A stretch of 64,000 nucleotides of DNA. Source: Gambelia wislizenii (Eukaryota > Chordata > Lepidosauria > Squamata > Crotaphytidae). Numbering within the stretch: position 1 is the first letter of the stretch; every line of letters starts with the position of its first letter. Made by a program: the position numbers and the translations under genes. The notes under the pieces were generated by a model that was not told the DNA's origin, made no database searches, and worked only from the letters and a program-made list of their open reading frames with translations. Below, piece by piece: positions 33,905-45,648 of this stretch. The stretch covers positions 341,262,256-341,326,255 of the forward strand of contig JAUMIR010000003.1 in the NCBI GenBank assembly GCA_030847615.1, given 5' to 3'.

Positions 33905-34345
33905 TTGTTGCTATTGTTAGTCATCAAGTCACCTTCGCGTTATGGTGCTCTTCAGCAAGAGAGTCCCCAACTCAGTTCTTGCAAACTCATGGCTGTGGCT
34001 TTCTTTATTTAGTCAGTTGATCTGTAATGTGGTTTTCCATTCTTCCTACTGCCTTCACTTTCCCAAGCGTTAGTGTCTTTTCCTGCTGAGTCATGTTGTT
34101 TCATGATATGTCCAAAGTCCACTAGCCTTAAATTGACTATTTTGGTTTCTAGGAAGAGTTTATGCTTGATTTGCTCTAAGACCCATGGATTTGTCTTTTT
34201 TAGCAGGCCATAGTATGCATAGAAATCTCCTCCAGTACCACATTTCAAATGAGTTGACATTCTTCCTATCAGAGTTCTTCTCTGTCCAGTTTCACAGCCA
34301 TACATAGACTCAGAAATGCTATGGCCTGGATGATTCTGACTTTGG
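33905..34345 (-). mobile_element. Diverged RTE/BovB-like LINE fragment, antisense
   Basis: The antisense frame at 34009-34305 reads YGCETGQ..., then a segment with VLEQIKHKLFLETKIVNLRL and VDFGHIMKQHDS. It resembles the C-terminal part of RTE-clade ORFs (YGCE, ...FGHxMR, ...GRRRRGR). It is decayed and without an RT core. Confidence 0.55.
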
Positions 34346-34649
34346 TACAGGAAGCCCCTGTTTATCCAATAGGTTACGGACTGCAGCAGTATCAGAAACC
34401 AGAATTGGTCAAGAAGCAGAATCTATGCAGGGAACGTGAAGGAATTACAGTGGCTCACTTGGGACTGCCTGTGTGCACCCATGGGCACCTGTGAGCGCTT
34501 GTGCACTGCTTGCAAAGTCTCTCAGTTGGCTTGGTGACTCCCCCCCTCTCAGTTCACAAGTCGTGCACGCATGCGCAGTCAGTTCCAAGCAAGCGTCAAA
34601 AGAGTGGATTCCTCGTTGAATGAATGGAACATGTCCTTAATTTGCAAGC

Positions 34650-34778
34650 GTCGAAAGAGATATCGGAAACTGCTTAATGCAGTGTAGATGTGTAAATTGC
34701 TATTGCTTAAAAACAATTGGTAAGCAGCTCTGGTAGCCTTGTGGCTGAAGAGTGGGGTATAAATAAATTAAAAAATAT
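34650..34778 (+). mobile_element. 3' half of a tRNA-derived MIR-like SINE
   Basis: GGAAACTGCTTAATGCAGTG continuing to CTTGTGGCTGAAGAGTGGGG and TATAAATAAATTA matches the 3' half of the SINE at 39125-39365. Confidence 0.75.
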
Positions 34779-35600
34779 AAAAAATATATCCTTATATCTT
34801 TACATTTGATATTCCCTATGACAATATAACATTCCACTAGCAAAAGATGTCCCCTAAGAAAAAATATGGTTGATGGAGAGCCTGAGACAATTATCTCACT
34901 GTCATTTTCTGTCCCCACAGTAAATGGAGCTCAGGAATTAAACTAACTCAGGAATCAATTACTACACCAGCCACAGTGGTGAAATGCAGTACATATACTG
35001 AGATGTGTGGCATAGGGCTGCATCCCTGAGCCCATGTATTTGCAGAACATAAAAATTTGGGATATTTGTTGTTGTTGTTTTTTAAAAAAACTTAATTGTT
35101 TTTCTTAGTTGTCAGTGAGGTAAAACCTCTAATTTGTTTACATTAACACTAATAGGAAAAACTAATTCATTAGTTACCATCAATAGTGTTACAATCAATC
35201 ATCACTTCTAAAACAAACCATAGGCAGTCTGCACACCACAGCTCTTGTTCCATATAGAACTTCTCCAGTCTGCAATCCAGGGGTTCTATTCCATGCAAAA
35301 CTTGTCAGTTTGCACACTACAGCTCTTTTATCCTGCAAACCCCTTCAGGGCTTCAGATAAAATCTCAGCTCACTGTATAACCTTTCCAGGCTTTAAATTG
35401 TTCCTTATTTCTGGGATTAAAGGACAAATGAGCCAAAACAAACACCAGAAAAGTGACAAGTTTGCACTTTATTAAGCTAAATGTAAAACATAAGAGTATT
35501 TTTACCTCATTATTCAAAAAGCTAATAAATGTAAAAATGTTCTAATAATATTTTTGTTGATGGGGAACTACAGTGAAAGGGAGCCTTCTGCAAAGCAGTG
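34779..35600. other. Gene-free stretch, nothing recognised
   Basis: No repeat family or strong gene signal. It could hold the 5' part of the candidate transcript described next. Confidence 0.4.
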
Positions 35601-35631
35601 AAATCTGTACAGTTAACGGCTAACAACAACA

Positions 35632-36880
35632 TAGGAAGGACAGAGGCATAATTATTGTCTTACCAGAAACCTTACAGATGCACTACTGAAGGATTCAAGA
35701 CACAAGCGAGAACAACGCTATTCAGGTGCAACTGGATACACACATACAGGTAAGCAAGGGGGTCTCCTCCTTGGTCTCCTGCCCCATCACTTTAAGTTGC
35801 ATAGAGCATTCAACCTGCCATGGTTGCTGTATATCTCCTATCCCTTTGTCCTGTAACGTGGGAAAACCATGTTGTGGTTTGACAGGACTCTGCTTACCCA
35901 ACAAGTTCACATGTGAGTCTCTTTCACATAAAGACTCAGGATACTATGTGCTATGCAAACAGCACACTGGGGCTATTAGGTACAACCCAGGGAACCCCCC
36001 ACCATTTATTGGAGAAGGCTGGGAGGAACACAGGCATTTTTCTTGTTAAACATTGAGCATTCTGTTCTCCTTACCAAAACTAGTGCCCAACCACCCGTGA
36101 CTCATTCTTTCTTGCAGGATCAGAACAAAACATTTGAAAGGAAAAACAAGCAAGCACCATTCACTGGAAACAGAGTATCAGTGCAACAGTGAACATTGGA
36201 AAGGTGAGTATAGCTTTAGTGACGACATTATCTCTCCTAACAAGTAAATTTCCAAATGCTGGTATTAGGTCAACTAGCATTATCCTCCTCCTCCCTTCCT
36301 TAAATTATCAATGTAAGAATATAAAAATTAGGAATATATAGGAAAATAGAACTGAAGTTTGAGACATAGAAGTGTTGACTGTCTTTCATGAGCATGTATT
36401 TGCCAGTCATCAATGAGCATCCATTTATGAGACTTGTCTGTTGCAATTGCTACTTGTTGTTCATTACTACCTCCATGTTTGTCTTGTCTCTCCACAGGCA
36501 ACTAGGTAGCCACTGAACACTCACAGGGAAAAAGATGTTTCCTACCACCACCAATTCAGAACACATATAGTCAAGGTCTGCAGAGGCAAATAGGCAAGGC
36601 CTATGGAAGTAGCAGTTAGTGAGAAAACATGTGTGAGGTTGCTATCTCTTTCCTCCCTGTTCATGGCAAACAGGAATGTAGGAAGCGCAATAGTACCCAG
36701 CATCGGAAGGCAGCAAGATTGAGAGAAGCATCTCTTGCTACTCTGCTGTTTGCTATGTCATTCAGAAATGCACAGGAATCCTATGAGAATATGCCAGTGG
36801 CAACTCATCTTGTTGTGATGCAACTGTGATGTTCATCAGCTTTGAAACTGTTCAATAAAAATGGTGCTTGTGTCTGATAT
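35632..36880 (+). ncRNA. Candidate three-exon transcript with poly(A) signal
   Basis: This is inference from splice signals only. A possible exon A ends at 35749 with CAG|GTAAGC. Exon B spans 36118-36203, between a pyrimidine-rich acceptor (TTCTTTCTTGCAG) and a donor AAG|GTGAGT. Exon C begins at 36498 after TTGTCTCTCCACAG and carries AATAAA at 36854-36859, followed by the GT-rich GGTGCTTGTGTCTG. All four splice signals are close to consensus and lie on one strand in a workable order. I find no protein family in the exons, and the 66-codon frame at 36629-36829 is unremarkable. A long non-coding RNA or the 3' end of an unseen gene is possible, and so is chance. The start is undefined. Confidence 0.35.
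36854..36859 (+). terminator. Candidate polyadenylation signal AATAAA
   Basis: AATAAA is followed within 25 bases by a GT-rich element, the usual arrangement for 3' end processing. It belongs to the candidate transcript above. Confidence 0.4.
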
Positions 36881-37184
36881 GTTTCTGTTCTCTTAATGAC
36901 TAGCAGTTGTCTTCACTGGGGGAATTCACAAAGGGACGAGACCAGCCCTCCCAGGCTGAAGAAGTCTGTGAATTTAACACCTTTCCCTGTCTAAGTGGCT
37001 CACTTTCCTTTTCCCTTACAGAATACTTGTTGCCTTAGTATAGACACCAATATGTACCTGTATCCATGTTTGTTTATGTGTATATGTGTGTACGTATGTG
37101 TTATGAAAATTGTCAGCATGGAATTTTTTGATACTGCAACCGGACTTGAGCGTTTTTCAGGGGTTCAGTCAATCAATCACTTTA

Positions 37185-37916
37185 TGTAATCCTGCTCTCC
37201 CCCTGCCCAAAGTGGGGCTCATGATACAAGTAAAAACATAAAAAAGTTAAGATTAACAGAATGTTTAACTGTCTATAGAATGAAAAGTGCATGATCAGTA
37301 ATTTAAAAGCATACATTGAAACCAGTACAACACTAAAACAGAAAATTGATTATAAAAAACAATTGGTTTCCAACCACCTGCTAGAATAGAAAAATCTTCA
37401 CTTGGCAGCAAAAAGACAGCAAGATTTGCCTGCATTTCATGCAGGCAGTAGTGTGGGCCATAGGGTAGAAGGTACCAAGGCCAGATGTTACAACATCTAA
37501 GTGAATTCTAAAACAATTTAAAGTATAGAAGAGTAAAAGGCAATTTACACAAAACAAAATGATAGCATCACCTAAGTCAGAGTTGACTTGAATGGTAATA
37601 ACAACAATAAAAGCATATTAAACAGTTTAACAAGTTAAACATGTTAAAACAGCTTGAAAGTATGTATGTGTACAAAGTTGGGTGAAAAAGGGGAAGGCAT
37701 TCCACAAGTGGGGACGACATAGCAAAAAATACCCTTTCCTACAGTGAAATGCTCTCTTTGGTAGGACGAAGATGAGGTCCCTTCCAGCAAATCTCAGTCC
37801 CTAGGTAGGTATAATTTGGAGGAGGCACTTCTTCAAGTACCAAGGTCCGAAACCATTTAGGGTTTCTTGCAAAAAAGTTAGTAAGTAACCTGTGGGCTAT
37901 ACAATGCAACTGTTTG
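37185..37916 (-). mobile_element. L2-like repeat, antisense, left part
   Basis: TGCCCAAAGTGGGGCTCATG near the left, and later GCTCTCTTTGGTAGGACGAA and GGTCCGAAACCATTTAGGGT, follow the order of a common squamate L2-type repeat. It resumes at 38642 after the CR1 insertion. Confidence 0.5.
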
Positions 37917-38641
37917 GTGGATTTGTAATTGGTTGACTGACCGAACCCAAAGGTTAGTCACCAATGGCTCTTCTTCATCCTGGAAAGAAGTGACCAGTGG
38001 GGTGCCACAGGGTTCTGTCCTGGGCCCAGTGCTATTCAACATCTTTATCAATGACTTGGATGAGGAAATAGAGGGCATGCTTATCAAGTTTGCAGATGAC
38101 ACCAAATTAGGAGGTTTCTGCTTTGGTCAGACCTCACCTGGAATACTGTGTCCAGTTCTGGGCACCACAATTCAGGAAAGGTATTGACAAGCTGGAACGT
38201 GTCCAGAGGAGGGTGACCAGGAAGGTGGGACGTCTGGAAGCCAGGCCCTATGAGGAGCAGCTTAGGGAGCTGGGCATGCTTAGTCTGGAAAAAAAAAGAA
38301 GGTTGAGAGATGACATGATAGTCATGTTTAAATATTTCAAGGGATGTCATACTGAGGATGGAGCAGGCTTGTTTTCTGCTGCTCCAGAGACTAGGACACG
38401 GAGCAGTGGGTTCAAACTACAGGAAAAGAGATTCCACCTAAACATTAGGAAGAACTTCCTGACAGTAAGAGGTGTTCGGAAGTGGAATGCACTGCCTCGT
38501 AGTGTGATGGAGTCTCCTTCTTTGGAGGTTTTTAAACAGAGGCTGGATGGCCATCTGTTGGGAATGATTTGATTGTGTATTCCTGCATGGCAGGGGGTTG
38601 GACTGAATGGCCCTTGTGGTCTCTTCCAACTCTGATTCTAT
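37917..38641 (+). mobile_element. CR1 with RT segment and ORF2 C-terminus, internally deleted
   Basis: The frame at 37933-38187 reads a genuine CR1 reverse transcriptase segment ([20 protein letters not shown] and later FADDTKLGG). It then jumps directly into the C-terminal region in another frame (38123-38572: [41 protein letters not shown]). In an intact CR1 several hundred bases separate FADD from VRPHLEY, so this copy has lost the RT thumb region. The terminus is at 38641. Non-functional. Confidence 0.9.
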
Positions 38642-38860
38642 GTCATTACCAGCATCTTGAAATCAGACTGCGAGTGTATTGGTAGCCAGTGCAATTCCTA
38701 TGAAACCAGTGATTTCTGTAAGATGTTCCAGCCAGCAGTCTAGCTGCTGTATTTTGTGTTGTCTGAAGTTTCTAAGTTATCTTTGAAGGCAGCTGCATGT
38801 AGAATGCATTGCAGTAATTTAATTGGGAAGTTACCTCAAGCAACATACAGCAGCTCAAAG
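38642..38860 (-). mobile_element. L2-like repeat, antisense, right part
   Basis: TTGGTAGCCAGTGCAATTCC, CTAGCTGCTGTATTTTGTGT and GAATGCATTGCAGTAATTTA continue the repeat interrupted at 37916. Confidence 0.55.
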
Positions 38861-39124
38861 TAGTATTCACACACACACACTTGCTGTTTCCACATTTTTT
38901 GTGTTAACAACATGGAACTGAAAAGGATTTTTGGCATTGTTACTGCTTGATGTACACAAGATACGCAAGACTTTCAGGATCTTGTTTTTAAACCACGGCA
39001 GTGTTACTTTAGCTGTGTGTTTAGGGTCACTGTCTTGCTGGAAGGTGAAACCTATATTCCAGGCCCAGTTTCCTTTTAAATGAAAATATGTTTTCCTCTA
39101 GAATTTTTGTCTATATTTTAAATG

Positions 39125-39365
39125 CCAGTCCTGCAGGTCACCACGTTGCAAGTTCGATTCCAGCGGGCTCCAAGGTTCACTCAGCCTTCCATCCTTTCGT
39201 AGGTTGGTAAATTGAGTACCCAGCTTGTGGGGGCAATTAGCTAACACACATTGGAAACTGCTTAATGCAGTGTAGATGTGTAAATTGCTATTGCTTAAAA
39301 CAATTTGTAAGCCGCTCTGATAGCCTTGTGGCTGAAGAGCAGGGTATAAATAACTAAATAATAAT
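39125..39365 (+). mobile_element. tRNA-derived MIR-like SINE
   Basis: The B box GTTCGATTCCAGC is followed by AAGGTTCACTCAGCCTTCCA and AATTGAGTACCCAGCTTGTG. It ends with an L2-like tail TGAAGAGCAGGGTATAAAT and an ATA-rich end. Confidence 0.8.
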
Positions 39366-39807
39366 AAAATAATAATCCATGTTGTCCTCAATACTGATCT
39401 GCTTCCCAGTCCCTGCTGATGAAAAGCATCCCTACAACATGATGTTGCCACCACCACTATTCTTCATTATGGGAATGGTGTTCTCAGGGCAGTGAACACT
39501 GTTGGCTTTGTGTTTCACAAAGTTAAAGTTCACCTTAGGTCTCATCAGATCAGAGAATTCATGTCCATATATCTATGTGTTCTACATGCCTGTTTGTAAT
39601 CTTCAAGCAAGCTTTGAAATGGATTTGTTTTAGTGATGGCTTTCTTCTTGTCACTCTTCCATAAAGTCCAGCTTTGTGGAGAATCCAGGTGATAGTTGTC
39701 CTAGGGATGGTTTCTCTCATCTCAGCTGTAGATCTTTCGAACTCCCTTAAAGTTACTATTGCTCTCTCGGTTGTTTCTCTGACTAATGGTCTCCTTCACC
39801 TAATTAT
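39366..39807. other. Gene-free stretch, possibly an old DNA transposon relic
   Basis: TTCATTATGGGAATGGTGTT and TTGTGTTTCACAAAGTTAAA have the feel of decayed Tc1-type transposase DNA read antisense. No reading frame survives and I cannot confirm it. Confidence 0.3.
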
Positions 39808-40040
39808 AGTTGACCCTCCGTATCCATGGATTCTGCATCCGTGTATTTGACCAACCACAGTTTGAAAATATTCAACCAAAAAAAAATAAAAAAAAATCCC
39901 AAAAGCAAATATTGATTTTATGTAAAGGGTGTCATTTTTCTACACCATTGTATATAATGGGACTTAAGCATCCATGGATTTTGGTATCCATGGGTGAGTG
40001 GGGGGGACTGTAACCAAAACCCAGCAGATACTGAGGATGA
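39808..40040 (+). mobile_element. Tigger-like MITE, diverged
   Basis: AGTTGACCCTCCGTATCCATGGATTC at the left and TCCATGGATTTTGGTATCCA at the right give the Tigger-type inverted ends. The right terminus is eroded. Confidence 0.7.
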
Positions 40041-42057
40041 TACAAGGTTTTGATGGACAGCCTTATTTAGACAGAGTTGCAGCTGGGTTATATTCTTTCT
40101 ATTAGTAAGAATGGATCTAACAATGCTCCAAAGGATGTTCATAGAGTGGGATACTTCTGGTCCCAAGCATTTCAGATAAGGTATACTCAACCTAAGTTAG
40201 AAGTGTACATCTTAATCAATTAGACCAAAAGTCCATTTAATTCAAAGAGCAGGTTCACATTCTTCTTTGCACCTACCTTGTTTCCATCTGAAATGATCCC
40301 CCATAATCTGAGCACAATTTTTCATTTAACCAAATTTCATTCTTTTAGCCACAGTTGATTTCTTTAAAGCTCTGCTTACAGAAAAAGTATTTGGTGAAAT
40401 CTTGTAAAATGGGAAGAAACCTATCTCTGCTGCTTTTTCTTTTGTATGTGTGTAGCTTAACTTCCCCATTAATAATAAAAAACGTAAATGCTGCTATCTT
40501 GTTTCTACGGAAGCAAAACTAAAGCTCACTGAACTCAGTGAGGCTTTCTTCTGTGTATGCATAGGATTGCTCTGTAAGTCATAAGATTGGAGAAAGGTAG
40601 AGTTTCAGACTTCTTAACTAGAAACAGGAAGTTTTCATTATGTTTTGGTACAATGGCCTATTTATTGGGAACTGCTCTTCTGTAGTATGAAGCAGCTCTT
40701 CATGTCATGCTCCCTGAATAATGCCTCTTGAGGATGGGAACACAATAATAGTGTCACAGGCAGGCTCAATGAGAATATAAATAGCTTTTCTCCAGTCTGA
40801 AAGGCAGAATCCATCATTAAGTTGCACACAGCTGCACTGGTGTAGGTGGGTGGGTGTAAAAGTAGCTCTAATGGAGTATAATGGTAACCTGGTACACAGA
40901 GGTCCTATTTCTCAGATTACGTCATTCCACAAGGCTTTTGTTCCCCAACCGAAATTACAACTCTGTGCCAAGCAGAGTGAAGTGTAATAAGCTCTTAGCA
41001 AATTTGAAGAGTAGTTGATAAAATTGAGCTCTGTGTTCAGTTGTTTGGTTTATGCTTTAACCTTAGTTTTAGGGACAAATTATTTTCCTCTTGACTTCAT
41101 GGATGCTGTTAATTGAGAGGATGTTTGTGAATATTAATATTAATAATAATAATAATAATAATATTTATTTATACCCCAGCCCTCTGCTAAAAGCAATTGG
41201 GGCGGCTTCCAATAATTAAAATGAACAATTAAAATTTAGCAAGGTTATTGAATGAATTATTTGTGCATGCGTTTTTTCAAGTTAAAAAAAGCAAATCAGA
41301 CATATTACAGGCATGTTTCTAATTCATTTTTCTCATTTACTAAACACTACTAATGAATGGGTAGCAAATAACCCACGTAATAGGTTAGGATGATTCAGTT
41401 TAGTTAAGTAGAACAATAAACTGCTATAGATTTGAAACTAAGCATATTTATTTATGTATTAAAACATTTATAACCCACCCTGTGTCGTGGGATCTTAGGG
41501 CAATGTACAAGCAATATATTATAAAATATATAGTACAATATAAACTATATTGTAAAATGAACTACATATCCTGGTTTCCAAATATTAGAAGATTAGGTTT
41601 TGCAACACTTAGATTTAAATACAATCATTTAGCAAAGTGTTACGAAACCTAACCTCCAGGTACTACGTAAGTTAACCATGCGTTATCACATTTGCTGCTC
41701 GGGGGTGGGGGGGGGAGAATGAGGGTATCCCAATAAGAATTCTACTCCCTAAATGAAATTTCCTTTGAGTCATCAGATTTCTAGTATTGCAGTAACTTAA
41801 AACCTAGAAATGCAGTTATGACATCCAAAGAAAAAGGGCAGACAAAGTTCCCAAGGGACTGCATACACAGCAATTATAAGAGTTCTAGGCGTGAACAATT
41901 TTCAGTGTCTTACTCTGCAATACTAGAAATTTGGGGACTGAAAAAACTGATGTCAAGGGATATCTTATTTAAGGAGCAATGCCCACATTTTGCCCCCTCC
42001 CTTTTTTCCGTCTCCTACTGTGCTGTGGCCAACAGAAGATCGGAATTCTGTTTTAAG
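40041..42057. other. Gene-free stretch with an inverted L2 3' end
   Basis: An L2-type 3' end lies inverted at about 41140-41220 (TTTATTTATACCCCAGCCCT). Otherwise nothing is recognised. Confidence 0.5.
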
Positions 42058-42073
42058 TACCGTATATTCCGGC

Positions 42074-42873
42074 AACCTCTCCAGTGACGCCCCCTTGTCG
42101 TGGGAGAGAGGCTTGCGTACCCTAATGACGTTTTGAGCTATGCTGGCGGTGGCATAATAGCCACCGGTAGGGTCTCCCATGCCAGACAGGTCAAAACCGA
42201 AGGGTCTGACAAAGAGCGTCAAAGGGCAGGATGGGCTCTCTAGCCTTGTGGCAACCGTCCTAGGAGAAGGAAAACTCTAATCCCAAACCCGGGCAGATGG
42301 TGCTCGTCCAACCCTGTAAGGTCAACCATCTAAGAGAAGGAAACTCTAATCAAACCTACGGCCCGAGGACCTCGCTGCCACGTCCATGCTTGCAAGGCCA
42401 CGGCAGATGAATCTCTGGTTTAAAGGGTGAGGCCAGTTCTGTGCACGCTGCGCTCCACCAGAAAAATCCATTGCACAGGCTCGAAGGACAAATCCATTTC
42501 CAAAAAAGCCCTGTAGCGACTGGCGAGGGACGAAACCGGCAGGTGTAAAGATGCACTGGAAGCCGCAGCCCCAACCCTGCATGCAGGCGGTTCAGGACAT
42601 TGGTCGCTCAAGCCTGACCCGGGAGATGACAGTCTTGTTCGGCAGCATTCTGAACGACCAAGCAGCCTTTTTTAAGGAGAGCACTGCTTGCTCCATATGG
42701 AGAGGGGCCTAGAAAAGGTGGCCTAAAGAAAGCTCATCCCCAACTACCTGGTTGGCTAGCCGTGGCCAACGGGAATCTTCTGATGCGGTCAAACCAAGGC
42801 AAAGAAACAAAGGCACACACCGGCCTCCAAAGGTGTAAATAAACTGACACTTGCATGCTGGAACATCAGAACC
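42074..42873 (+). promoter_or_regulatory. LINE 5' untranslated/promoter region
   Basis: It is rich in G+C and CpG compared with the surroundings. It includes an imperfect repeat (GAGAAGGAAAACTCTAATC at about 42265 and GAGAAGGAAACTCTAATC at about 42334). The several frames of 60-80 codons in it are mutually overlapping and lack family similarity, so no separate ORF1 is supported. Confidence 0.6.
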
Positions 42874-45615
42874 ATGCAAGACTCTAAAGATAGTGGACGG
42901 CCTGAGCGTCGTTCTGCCCTAATAGCCCTTGAACTATCACGGCTTAATATTGACATCGCTGCTCTTAGTGAAGTTCGCTTCCATGAGGAAGGCAGCCTTA
43001 AAGAACATGGCGCCGGCTACACACTTTACTGGTCTGGCAAACCCAAAACCGAAAAACATCTTTCAGGAGTAGGCTTCATGATTAAAAACTCCATTGCCTC
43101 TAAACTCGAAACCTTGCCAACAGGACACTCTGATCGCATTATTTCCTTACGCCTCCCACATGTTGTTCTCTTTAGTGTATATGCCCCAACTATGCAAGCC
43201 GACCCTGTAGAGAAAGACAAATTCTACACAGACCTACGCCAACTCATACAAAAAGTCCCTGTAGAAGATAAAATTATTATACTTGGTGACTTCAATGCCA
43301 GAGTAGGAAAGAATTCCGAAGCCTGGAAAGGTGTCTTAGGCAAGCATGGTGTTGGAAATTGCAATGATAATGGACGCCTCCTGCTAGAGTTCTGTGCAGA
43401 ACAACAGCTGACTATTACAAACACAATCTTTCAGCAGAAAGATAGCTTGAAGACAACCTGGATGCATCCCCGATCCAAACATTGGCACCTCATTGACTAC
43501 GTTCTAGTCCGTCAGAGAGACATTCGTGATGTCCGTCATACCCGAGTGATGCCCAGTGCAGAATGCCAAACAGATCATCGCCTCGTCAGATGTAAACTAA
43601 ATCTTCATCTTAAGTTCAAACCTAAGAGGGGTGGCATCTTAAAGAAGAGGCTCCAAGTCAACAATCTTCAACAAGCTACCATGAGAGACAACTTCCAGGC
43701 AAACCTACAAACGAAACTTGAAGACCATCCTACAGATCCTTCTCCTACAGTGCTTTGGCAACATATCAAAAACAGTATCCTCCAGTCTGCAGAAGAATCC
43801 CTCGGGTTCTCCCACAAGAAAAATCAAGACTGGTTTGATGAAAACAACCAAGAGATCCAGGAGCTGTTGGCAAGGAAGAGAGCTGCTCACCAGGCATACC
43901 TCGCCCAGCCAACCTGTCATGTAAGAAAAGCAGCTTTCCGCCTCACATGTAGCAAACTACAACAAAAACTCCGAGGCATGCAGAACAAGTGGTGGATCAA
44001 TTTAGCAGAAAAGACACAACGCTGTGCAGATCTGGGTGATCATAGAGGATTTTATGAAGCTCTTAAAGCAGTGTTTGGACCTACTTATCAGGTCCAAAGC
44101 TCCTTATACAGTACAGATGGTCAATTAATTACTGATAAAGCCTCCATCCTAAATCGTTGGGCTGAACATTTTCAAAGTCTCTTTAGCGCCAACCGAGTAG
44201 TCCAAGCCTCAGCTATCCAATATATGATACAAAAACCAATGAAAAATGAATTGGACATAGCTCCCACTTTGGAAGAGACCCTTATGGCCATACAGCAGAT
44301 GAAAAACGGCAAGGCAGCTGGGATTGATGGAATCCCACCTGAAGTTTGGAAACACGGAGGTCATGCACTCCACGAAAAATTCCACGAATTCCTTGTGAAT
44401 TGCTGGGAAAAAGGGGAACTGCCATCAGATCTCCGAGATGCAGTCATCATCACCCTGTACAAGAAAAAAGGAGCAAAATCCGACTGCTCAAACTATCGAG
44501 GCATAACACTGCTCTCTATTGCTGGAAAAATCCTTGCAAGGATACTCCTGAACAGATTAGTTCCTGCTATTGCAGAAGAACTTCTCCCTGAAAGCCAATG
44601 TGGCTTCAGAGCCAATAGGAGTACTACAGACATGGTATTTGCCCTTAGGCAACTGCAAGAAAAATGTAGGGAGCAGAACAAGGGTCTCTATGTAACATTT
44701 GTCGACCTCACCAAAGCCTTTGACACTGTAAGTAGAAAAGGTCTGTGGCAGATCCTGGAAAAACTAGGATGTCCCCCCAAATTCCTTAAAATGATTATCT
44801 TGCTACACGAGGGCCAGCGTGGTCAAGTCAGATATGGCGATGCTCTTTCAGAGCCCTTTCTAATAACTAATGGAGTGAAGCAAGGTTGTGTTCATGCACC
44901 AACTTTATTTACAATCTTCTTTAGCACGATGCTCCAAAGGGCTATGGCAGAGCTTGAAGAAGACGACGGCATCTATATACGCTACCGTACTGATGGTAGC
45001 TTGTTTAACTTAAGCCGTCTGAGGGCTCACACTAAGACTCTAAACTATCTAGTCCGTGAGCTGCTCTTCGCCGATGATGCTGCCCTTGTTGCCCACACAG
45101 AAGCAGCTCTGCAGCGCCTAACGTCCTGCTTTGCAACAGCTGCAGAGCTGTTTGGGCTAGAAGTCAACCTGAAGAAAACAGAAGTTCTTTACCAGCCTGC
45201 ACCACAGGACGAACACCACCACCCCCACATTGCCGTCGGCAAATCAGTGCTCAAGTCCGTTCAGCAGTTCACCTACCTGGGAAGCATCATCTCCTCAGAT
45301 GCCAAGATTGACAAAGAGATCGATCACAGATTAGCAAAGGCATATAGTGCATTTGGAAGACTTCACAAAAGAGTCTGGAGCAATAAACACCTGAGGCAAA
45401 GCACAAAAATCAGTGTGTATAGAGCCATCGTACTGTCTATCCTCCTTTATGGATCTGAAACATGGGTTACCTATCGCCACCACCTACGACTCCTCGAGCG
45501 CTTTCATCAGCGCTGTCTACGCACAATCCTAAATATACACTGGACTGACTATGTGACGAATGTTGCTGTCCTTGAACAAGCAGGGATCACCAGCATTGAG
45601 GCCATGATATTGTGA
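42874..45615 (+). CDS. LINE endonuclease-reverse transcriptase, first 913 codons
   Basis: This frame encodes the protein that nicks target DNA and copies the LINE RNA in place. Residues 1-240 are an APE-like endonuclease: SEVRFHEEG near 35, GDFNARVG with D139, and the TDHRLVRC motif of the catalytic histidine near 230. Reverse transcriptase runs from about 460: the KNGKAAGIDGIPPEVW block, then FVDLTKAFDTVSR, GVKQGC and the catalytic FADD at 732-735. The usual first strand LTLACWNIRT of the endonuclease is encoded immediately upstream of the listed ATG (42844-42873). The frame is open back to a TGA at 42781, with no upstream ATG. The frame ends at a TGA (45613-45615) inside a conserved segment, and the same frame continues past it, so the stop is a mutation. 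Otherwise unbroken. Confidence 0.93.
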   Translation: MQDSKDSGRPERRSALIALELSRLNIDIAALSEVRFHEEGSLKEHGAGYTLYWSGKPKTEKHLSGVGFMIKNSIASKLETLPTGHSDRIISLRLPHVVLFSVYAPTMQADPVEKDKFYTDLRQLIQKVPVEDKIIILGDFNARVGKNSEAWKGVLGKHGVGNCNDNGRLLLEFCAEQQLTITNTIFQQKDSLKTTWMHPRSKHWHLIDYVLVRQRDIRDVRHTRVMPSAECQTDHRLVRCKLNLHLKFKPKRGGILKKRLQVNNLQQATMRDNFQANLQTKLEDHPTDPSPTVLWQHIKNSILQSAEESLGFSHKKNQDWFDENNQEIQELLARKRAAHQAYLAQPTCHVRKAAFRLTCSKLQQKLRGMQNKWWINLAEKTQRCADLGDHRGFYEALKAVFGPTYQVQSSLYSTDGQLITDKASILNRWAEHFQSLFSANRVVQASAIQYMIQKPMKNELDIAPTLEETLMAIQQMKNGKAAGIDGIPPEVWKHGGHALHEKFHEFLVNCWEKGELPSDLRDAVIITLYKKKGAKSDCSNYRGITLLSIAGKILARILLNRLVPAIAEELLPESQCGFRANRSTTDMVFALRQLQEKCREQNKGLYVTFVDLTKAFDTVSRKGLWQILEKLGCPPKFLKMIILLHEGQRGQVRYGDALSEPFLITNGVKQGCVHAPTLFTIFFSTMLQRAMAELEEDDGIYIRYRTDGSLFNLSRLRAHTKTLNYLVRELLFADDAALVAHTEAALQRLTSCFATAAELFGLEVNLKKTEVLYQPAPQDEHHHPHIAVGKSVLKSVQQFTYLGSIISSDAKIDKEIDHRLAKAYSAFGRLHKRVWSNKHLRQSTKISVYRAIVLSILLYGSETWVTYRHHLRLLERFHQRCLRTILNIHWTDYVTNVAVLEQAGITSIEAMIL

Positions 45616-45648
45616 ACACAGCTGCGCTGGGCAGGGCACGTTTCTAGG

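Noticed and set aside
42346..42611. Three overlapping antisense frames in the LINE 5' region
   Set aside because: They share the same GC-rich DNA in different frames, lack any motif, and lie in the untranslated leader of a transposon on the other strand.
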